From Lewinella sp. JB7 (GTDB lineage: Bacteria > Bacteroidota > Bacteroidia > Chitinophagales > Saprospiraceae), in the NCBI RefSeq assembly GCF_024297185.1, contig NZ_JANCTD010000001.1, forward strand, positions 248,001-312,000: a stretch of 64,000 bases of DNA. The letters are read 5' to 3'. A program made the translations under genes and the position numbers. Within the stretch, counting starts at the first letter, position 1. Every line of letters starts with the position of its first letter. Positions 58,458-64,000 of this stretch are shown here, one piece after another. Below the pieces are notes generated by a model. It had not been told where the DNA came from. It ran no database searches and saw only the letters and a program-made list of their open reading frames with translations.

Positions 58458-61400
58458 ATGAAAACGCTTACTCAACTCGTCAGCCTGCTGTTGCTTTCCG
58501 GCGGGCTACTGGCCCAGCAAAGATCGATATCCGGCACCGTAACCGACGCCGAAGGGCCCCTTATCGGAGCCACCGTCATGGCGGAAGGCACGACCATCGG
58601 AACCGTGACGGACTACGACGGCCACTTCGAACTACGGGTGCCGGAGGACGTCGCGCGGCTCCTCATTACCTATACGGGCTACGAAAGCCTCTCTCTACCT
58701 CTCGGCGCGGAAACGGAACTGGCCGTCACGCTCGCGGAATCCGCCCTCGATCTCAACGAAGTGGTGGTCACCGCCCTTGGGGTCAAACGGGAAAAGAAGT
58801 CGCTCGGTTACGCGGTGCAGGATCTCAGCGGTTCGGCCCTCGAACAAACGCGCAGTACGAACGTCGTGAATGGTCTTTCGGGAAAGGTCGCCGGCCTCCA
58901 GGTTACGGCGGCTAACGTGCCGGGCGGGGGGTCGCAGGTCACCATCCGCGGTAATTCCTCGGTCCTGGGCAACAACCAACCCCTCTACGTGATCGACGGC
59001 GTCCCCATGGAGAGCGACTTTGCCGCCCCCATCGACGGTGCCGTGGATAACAACATCTACGGAGGCGGCATCTCTGAGATCAGTCCGGACAACATCGAGT
59101 CGATGACCATCCTCAAGGGGGCCAATGCCGCAGCCCTCTACGGTAGTCGTGCCGCCAACGGGGTCATCCTGGTTACGACTAAAAGTGGAAAGGGCGCCGA
59201 CGGGCTCACCGTAAGCTACGCCGGAAGTTATACGATAGAAAACCCCTTCGTCACTCCCGAATTCCAGAACATCTACGGTGGTGGAACCGGAGGGGTGACC
59301 TGGTACGCCGACGGCCGCAACGGCGGAATCACGGACCCCCTGGCCGTGGAACAATTCCGCAGTGCGTACCCCGATGCGCCCCTGGTGGGAACGGCCGGCG
59401 TGGACGAAAGCTGGGGCGCACCCATGGACGGGCGGCTCGTACGGCACTGGTGGTCGGGCGAGGAGGTGGCTCCCCTGGTACCCGTACCCGACAGCTGGAG
59501 CAATTTCTGGGACACCGGAAAAACGGCTAACAATACCCTGAGCATCTCCAACAACTACGGGACCGGCAACTTCCGCTTCAGCTTCGGCCGGGTGGAAGCC
59601 CAGGGATTGATGTACAACAATGACTACCGACGCGACAACTTCCGGCTCAACCTCGATCAGGAACTAGCTCCCAAATTCCGGGTCAGCGTAAGCTCCGAAT
59701 ACGTCAAATCCGGCAGCGATAACCGCCAGCAACCCGCCCTCTGGGAACTCGGTACCTGGCACCACCGTCACGACGACTGGGGACTCCTGCGGGACTACGA
59801 ACAGTTCATGGACGTGCACATCGTGCGGGAGGGCGATGAGTATCCCTACGCCAACTGGCAGCACTCCTTCGCCATGAATCGATTTTACGAACAGGAGTAC
59901 CTCACCAACGGCAACGATAAGGACCGCCTCCTCGGGAATATCGCTTTCACCTACGAGTTCCTTCCCAGCCTCAGCCTGATGGTCCGCGGCGGCACCGATC
60001 TCTGGACGGACACCCGGATATCCGTAAACCGCTCGGAGCGCATCAAGAGCGGCACCGAACGCACCCAGGCCTTCAGTGAAGACGTACTGCGCCGCCAGGA
60101 AACCAACCTGGACTTCATCCTCAGTTACAACAATTATTTCGGTGAAAACCTGAGCGTAAACGCGCAGTTCGGGGGCAATCACCGCACCAACTACTATAAG
60201 CGCAACTACATTGCCGTCAATGACGTCACGATCAACGGACTCTACAATGTTGCCAACAACGCCAGCCAGAACACCAACTCCAGCCGGATCGAGGAAAAGG
60301 AGGTAAACTCATTCTTCGGGGCCGCCAGCTTCGGATATAAAAACTTCCTCTACCTCGACCTGACCGCCCGCAACGACTGGTCGAGCACCCTGCCCGCAGC
60401 GAACAACAGCTACTTCTATCCCTCCGTCAGCCTGAGCGGCGTGCTCACCGACGCTTTCGATATTCGTTCTTCCGTGCTCAGTTACGCGAAGATCCGGGCC
60501 GGCTGGGCGCAGGTAGGCTCCGATACCGACCCCTACCGGCTGCGCCAGGTATACGATCCGACCACCCCCTGGAACGCCACGACTCCCGTCTTCCGGGAGC
60601 AAGGTACCATCGCCAGCACCGATCTGCGGCCGGAGCGTACGACCGGCAAGGAGGTGGGAGTCGACCTACGTTTCCTGCAGGGCCGCCTGGCTCTGGACGT
60701 CACCGGCTACGAACAGACTACCGAAGACCAGATCATCAACATTGCCGTGAGCCGGGCGACGGGCTACGAAAGCAAGCTCATCAACGCCGGAAAGGTGCGT
60801 AACCGGGGCGTAGAGGTGGTCCTCACCGGAGCGGTCGTCGATCTGCCGAAATTCGGCTGGGACGTAGCCGTCAATTACGCGAAGAACAACAATATGGTCC
60901 TCGAGCTCTACACCGACGAGAGCGGCAACGAGCTGGAGACCATCGTACTCCAGAGCCGCCGCGGGCTGAGTCTGGAAGCACGGGTGGGGCAGCCCTTCGG
61001 CACCCTATTCGGCAGCGGATTCGCCCGGGTACCGGACGGGCCCCTCGCCGGGCAGGTCATCTTCGAGAACGGCATCCCCGTCAAGGATCCCGACCTGAAG
61101 GTGCTCGGCAACGTAACCCCCGACTGGATCGGAGGCATTCGCAATAACTTCCGCATCGGGGCCTTCAGCGCCAATTTCCTGATTGACGCGAAGCTCGGGG
61201 GCAACATCGCCGAGGAAAGCTCTTCGATCGGTATGCAGACCGGCGTATACGCCCTGACCGCCGTCGGGCGGGAAGAGGGAGTCATCGGTGTCGGTGCCCG
61301 CAACATCGGTACCGAGGAAGCACCGGAATACGTCGTCAACGATGTCGTCAACGAAACCCGCGACGTGGTCGGTGCCCTGAGTGTCCGCTACGCCAACGAG

Positions 61401-61664
61401 GGTGCCATCTTCGATGCCAGTTTCGTGAAATTGCGGGAGGCCGGCATCACCTACGCCCTGCCCACGGTCCTGGTCGACCGCATTCCCTTCCTCCGGGCCG
61501 CCAGCATCAGCCTTATCGCCCGCAATCTGGCGATGCTGTACAGCAACCACAGCCAGGTGGATCCCGAATTCAACAGCTACGGCGGCAACCTGCAGGGTGC
61601 CCTGAACTACACTTCCATCCCCAGTACCCGCAGTTTCGGCGTCAACCTGAACGCTACGTTCTGA
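58458..61664 (+). CDS. SusC/RagA-type TonB-linked outer-membrane protein
   Basis: 1068-residue TonB-dependent porin. Signal peptide 1-19; carboxypeptidase-D-like regulatory domain about 22-100 (SISGTVTDAEGPLIGATVM, FELRVPEDVARLLITYTGY); SusC hallmark NEVVVTALGVKREKKSLGYAV; plug domain about 120-235 (IRGNSSVLGNNQPLYVIDGVP, MTILKGANAAALYGSRAANGVILV); beta-barrel to the C-terminal NLNATF. It imports a ligand captured by the SusD-like lipoprotein encoded 43 bases downstream. The 275-base gap upstream contains no regulatory gene. Substrate is unknown; no glycoside hydrolase is seen nearby. Confidence 0.95.
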   Translation: MKTLTQLVSLLLLSGGLLAQQRSISGTVTDAEGPLIGATVMAEGTTIGTVTDYDGHFELRVPEDVARLLITYTGYESLSLPLGAETELAVTLAESALDLNEVVVTALGVKREKKSLGYAVQDLSGSALEQTRSTNVVNGLSGKVAGLQVTAANVPGGGSQVTIRGNSSVLGNNQPLYVIDGVPMESDFAAPIDGAVDNNIYGGGISEISPDNIESMTILKGANAAALYGSRAANGVILVTTKSGKGADGLTVSYAGSYTIENPFVTPEFQNIYGGGTGGVTWYADGRNGGITDPLAVEQFRSAYPDAPLVGTAGVDESWGAPMDGRLVRHWWSGEEVAPLVPVPDSWSNFWDTGKTANNTLSISNNYGTGNFRFSFGRVEAQGLMYNNDYRRDNFRLNLDQELAPKFRVSVSSEYVKSGSDNRQQPALWELGTWHHRHDDWGLLRDYEQFMDVHIVREGDEYPYANWQHSFAMNRFYEQEYLTNGNDKDRLLGNIAFTYEFLPSLSLMVRGGTDLWTDTRISVNRSERIKSGTERTQAFSEDVLRRQETNLDFILSYNNYFGENLSVNAQFGGNHRTNYYKRNYIAVNDVTINGLYNVANNASQNTNSSRIEEKEVNSFFGAASFGYKNFLYLDLTARNDWSSTLPAANNSYFYPSVSLSGVLTDAFDIRSSVLSYAKIRAGWAQVGSDTDPYRLRQVYDPTTPWNATTPVFREQGTIASTDLRPERTTGKEVGVDLRFLQGRLALDVTGYEQTTEDQIINIAVSRATGYESKLINAGKVRNRGVEVVLTGAVVDLPKFGWDVAVNYAKNNNMVLELYTDESGNELETIVLQSRRGLSLEARVGQPFGTLFGSGFARVPDGPLAGQVIFENGIPVKDPDLKVLGNVTPDWIGGIRNNFRIGAFSANFLIDAKLGGNIAEESSSIGMQTGVYALTAVGREEGVIGVGARNIGTEEAPEYVVNDVVNETRDVVGALSVRYANEGAIFDASFVKLREAGITYALPTVLVDRIPFLRAASISLIARNLAMLYSNHSQVDPEFNSYGGNLQGALNYTSIPSTRSFGVNLNATF

Positions 61665-61707
61665 CCGGGTTCGCCCCGCTCCCGCGTACCCGCAAAAACT
61701 AACTACC

Positions 61708-63204
61708 ATGAAAGCAATTTATACCCTGCTTCCCCTTGCGCTATTCTTCCTGCTGACCACCGCCTGCGATGAAGGCTTCGGGGAGTTGAACGCCAACCCC
61801 AACGAGCCCGAACTCGTGCCCCCGGCCACGGTCTTTCCCCTGGCCGTGCGCGAAACCTTTGACCGTATTCACGGTCACCGCGACCGCAACCAACGCCTCA
61901 ATCTCGACGGAGGCATGCTGTGGATGCAGTATTTCGCCCGCAACCAGTACGTGAACGAAGGAGATACCTATAACCCCGCCGCCACCCTGCGCAACGGTAC
62001 CTGGGATGGCTTCTACACCGAAAGCCTCGTCAACCTGCAGACGGTGATCAACCTCACTTCCGATCCCGAGGGCATCTACTTCAACGAGAATTTTGCCGCC
62101 GCCGCCCTGATCATGCGCGAGTACGTATACTCGATCATGACCGACGTCTGGGGTGCCATCCCCTACGATCAGGCCCTGACCGGATCGACGGAAGGGAATC
62201 TCGCGCCGGTCTACAACAGCCAGGAAGAGGTGTACGCGGGCATTCTCGCCAACCTCAAGACGGCCAGCGACCAGCTCGACCCCGCTGGGCCACCCATCGA
62301 TAAGGATATTCTCTTCGACGGGGACATCATGGCCTGGAAGAAATTCGCGAACAGCCTGCGCCTGCGCCTCGCCAACCGTCAGGCCGCGCAAGTACCGGCC
62401 GAAAGTCGCGCCATCTTCGCCGAGATCATGGGGAACCCGGCCCAGTATCCCATCATCACCTCCAACGACGATGCCTCTTTCTTCCGGCCAACCGCGCGGC
62501 AGAACGGGGAGAACAACAACAGTTGGCATGAAGTCATGGTCTTCGACAGCCGGGAGGACTGGTCCATTAGTACCACCCTCATCGACGCCATGACCGACGG
62601 CGACGGCAACGCAACCGATCCCCGCCTCGCCGTCTACGCCCAGCCCGCACAGGCCGGTGACCGGGCGGGCCGCTACGCCGGAGCACCCAACGGACTGCCG
62701 GAAGGTGACGCGGTAGCCTACTTCACGACCGCCAGCCGGCCGGGTACCTTCTTCATGCAGGAAACCACCTCGGTACCGATCATCACCTTCGCGGAGATCA
62801 ATTTTATTCTGGCCGAGGCCGCCATGGACGGTGATTACACCGACGGATTGGGGGCCACCGATTACCTCAACGCCGGCATCGACGCCAACTTTGCCGCCTA
62901 CGGGCTCGAGCGACCCACCGGGTACGTCGCCGGTCGCGGAGTGAGCCGGGAAACCATCTTTACCGAAAAGTGGAAGGCCCTCTTTCCGCAGGGCATCGAG
63001 GCCTGGACCGAATACCGGCGGACGGGCTTCCCCGTACTGCCGGAGCCGGACCCCCGTGCCGTTATGGAGAATGACGGTCACGTACCCACCCGCCTGCGCT
63101 ACCCTGAATCCGAATACAGCCTCAACTCCGCGAACGTCACGGCGGCGGTAGCCATGAACGGCGGCCCCGACAACAAGCTCACCGAACTGTGGTGGGCGGA
63201 ATAA
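61708..63204 (+). CDS. SusD/RagB-type lipoprotein (SusD-like 2)
   Basis: 498-residue surface lipoprotein with lipobox Cys20 (LLTTACDEG). It has the SusD-like_2 layout: ANPNEPELVPPATVF near the start, DVWGAIPYDQALTG near 145, LKTASDQLDP, KKFANSLRLRLANR near 210, TFAEINFILAEAAM near 355 and ETIFTEKWKALFPQGIEAW near 415. It binds ligand on the SusC channel. The next gene follows by 17 bases. Confidence 0.93.
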   Translation: MKAIYTLLPLALFFLLTTACDEGFGELNANPNEPELVPPATVFPLAVRETFDRIHGHRDRNQRLNLDGGMLWMQYFARNQYVNEGDTYNPAATLRNGTWDGFYTESLVNLQTVINLTSDPEGIYFNENFAAAALIMREYVYSIMTDVWGAIPYDQALTGSTEGNLAPVYNSQEEVYAGILANLKTASDQLDPAGPPIDKDILFDGDIMAWKKFANSLRLRLANRQAAQVPAESRAIFAEIMGNPAQYPIITSNDDASFFRPTARQNGENNNSWHEVMVFDSREDWSISTTLIDAMTDGDGNATDPRLAVYAQPAQAGDRAGRYAGAPNGLPEGDAVAYFTTASRPGTFFMQETTSVPIITFAEINFILAEAAMDGDYTDGLGATDYLNAGIDANFAAYGLERPTGYVAGRGVSRETIFTEKWKALFPQGIEAWTEYRRTGFPVLPEPDPRAVMENDGHVPTRLRYPESEYSLNSANVTAAVAMNGGPDNKLTELWWAE

Positions 63205-63221
63205 TCCCAAAAACTAGTACT

Positions 63222-63620
63222 ATGAAATCCCTTCGCACGCTCTTTTTGCTGCCCGTCATGCTCCTGTTCACCGCCTGCCTGGACGATGAGCTGGCCTTTA
63301 CGGTAGTCGCCTCGCCGGTCAACGCCGACATCGAACGGGTTGCGGATGCCCCGGACGGGACCGTCGCCTACCGGGCCACCTTCACCGAACTGGATAAAAC
63401 CGGCATTCTCGACGTCAATGTCGGGATCATCGCTACGCCAGTTGTGGATCTCGAACTCCGGATCTTCAGTCAGACCCAGGACCTGCTCGAAACCCTCACC
63501 ACCGACGCAAGCGGCCAAACCCTGTTTTCGGTGCCCGCCGCCTCGCTTACCGGCGTAACGCGCCTGGAATGGTCGGGTACCTACGACGGGGCGGCCTTCC
63601 GGATCATAACTAACCTGTAA
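63222..63620 (+). CDS. Small lipoprotein of the SusCD operon
   Basis: 132 residues from ATG at 63222; the frame extends 33 bases upstream but that overlaps the SusD end. Lipobox Cys19 (LFTACLDD). The mature part is short beta-rich: YRATFTELDKTGILDVNVG and VTRLEWSGTYDGAAFRI. Not recognised; position suggests a surface partner of the SusCD complex. It is followed 51 bases later by the aminotransferase gene. Confidence 0.75.
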   Translation: MKSLRTLFLLPVMLLFTACLDDELAFTVVASPVNADIERVADAPDGTVAYRATFTELDKTGILDVNVGIIATPVVDLELRIFSQTQDLLETLTTDASGQTLFSVPAASLTGVTRLEWSGTYDGAAFRIITNL

Positions 63621-63671
63621 CCACCGCCCCCCCTCAGCCCTAACTCCCACCCACTCAACAATTATTTACGC

Positions 63672-64000
63672 ATGACAACATTTACAACCCGCCGCCAGTG
63701 GCTACGCCGTGCCGCCCTCACCGGGGCCGGTCTAGCAACCCTGCCCACGCTTCCACTAAGCGCCCGATCGGTTGCGACGCCGACCGCTTTCCGGGAGCAC
63801 CTCCCCCAGCTGGAGTGGGAGCACCAACGGACCGGCCAGCCCGCCCTGAAGGCTCGTATGCTGGCGAACGAGAACCCCTACGGACCTTCCCCACTGGCCA
63901 TCGAAGCGATTGCCGCCTCCGCCGCGGCGGGTAACCGCTACCAACACGAGGCCGCCGCGGAACTGCGTCAGATGATCGCCACGCTGGAGGGCGTGCCCGA
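63672..64000 (+). CDS. HisC-like aminotransferase with Tat signal, 5' part only
   Basis: PLP-dependent fold type I aminotransferase, cut by the window end: 109 codons visible. I translated from the ATG at 63672. The N-terminus has a twin-arginine signal (TRRQWLRRAALTGAGLATL), so the enzyme is exported folded with its cofactor. Residues 65 onward, MLANENPYGPSPLAIEAI then RYQHEAAAELRQMIATLEGV, match the start of histidinol-phosphate aminotransferase. In a SusCD operon it probably does not serve histidine synthesis, but may act on an amine or amino acid in the periplasm. Catalytic lysine lies outside the window. Confidence 0.85.
   Translation, partial: MTTFTTRRQWLRRAALTGAGLATLPTLPLSARSVATPTAFREHLPQLEWEHQRTGQPALKARMLANENPYGPSPLAIEAIAASAAAGNRYQHEAAAELRQMIATLEGVP

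Overview
The window looks like a high-GC (roughly 60%) Bacteroidota chromosome, most probably of the Saprospiria / Lewinella type. The evidence is type IX secretion (T9SS) C-terminal sorting domains, a SusC/SusD pair, a DUF1800-DUF1501 pair, start sites without clear Shine-Dalgarno sequences, promoter elements of the form TAnnTTTG, and one enormous surface protein made of TSP3, PKD and carbohydrate-binding modules. The taxon is inferred from gene content; no rRNA or marker gene is present.

Layout. (1) 1-23527, all on the minus strand, is an exopolysaccharide locus. Transcription runs wza-like export lipoprotein, Wzc-like tyrosine autokinase, Wzx-like flippase, six glycosyltransferases with a Wzy-like polymerase among them, a WcaF-like acetyltransferase, a WcaI-like glycosyltransferase, an initiating sugar-phosphate transferase, then gmd. 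After an interruption come a UDP-xylose synthase, ugd and fcl (cut by the window start). The precursor genes supply GDP-fucose, UDP-glucuronate and UDP-xylose, so a colanic-acid-like acidic heteropolysaccharide is expected. The interruption (about 2955-6618) is a DUF1800-DUF1501 two-gene unit with its own good promoter and terminator. (2) 23528-24899 is a 1.4 kb gap without a convincing gene but with several hairpins. (3) 24900-38759 is a 4619-residue T9SS-exported protein, closed by a strong terminator. Its C-terminal half repeats a [TSP3 block + CBM6/35-like domain] unit five times, separated by 1, 1, 2 and 3 PKD domains. (4) 38819-53179 is a housekeeping and mixed stretch: recG, rlmB, a CotH-family surface protein, an aldose-1-epimerase relative, a DUF4129/DUF4350 pair, DUF2853, an SDR, a SET-domain protein, glutaryl-CoA dehydrogenase, a secreted hypothetical, an M23 peptidase and a cysteine-free ArsR-type regulator. 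(5) 53180-53498 contains an orphan minus-strand intrinsic terminator with an upstream -7 element, predicting a short RNA or an attenuated arsR leader. (6) 53499-56636 carries a TPR-tailed protein, secG, a perfect bidirectional terminator and a vSGLT-like sodium/sugar symporter. (7) 56713-64000 holds a Bacteroidota helical-repeat protein and, divergently, a SusC-SusD-lipoprotein-aminotransferase (Tat signal, HisC-like) operon cut by the window end.

The strongest candidates for something undescribed are the stepwise modular array of the giant protein, the predicted RNA/attenuator upstream of the ArsR-type gene, and the self-contained DUF1800-DUF1501 cassette within the capsule locus. No tRNA, rRNA, CRISPR array, transposase or prophage gene was seen.
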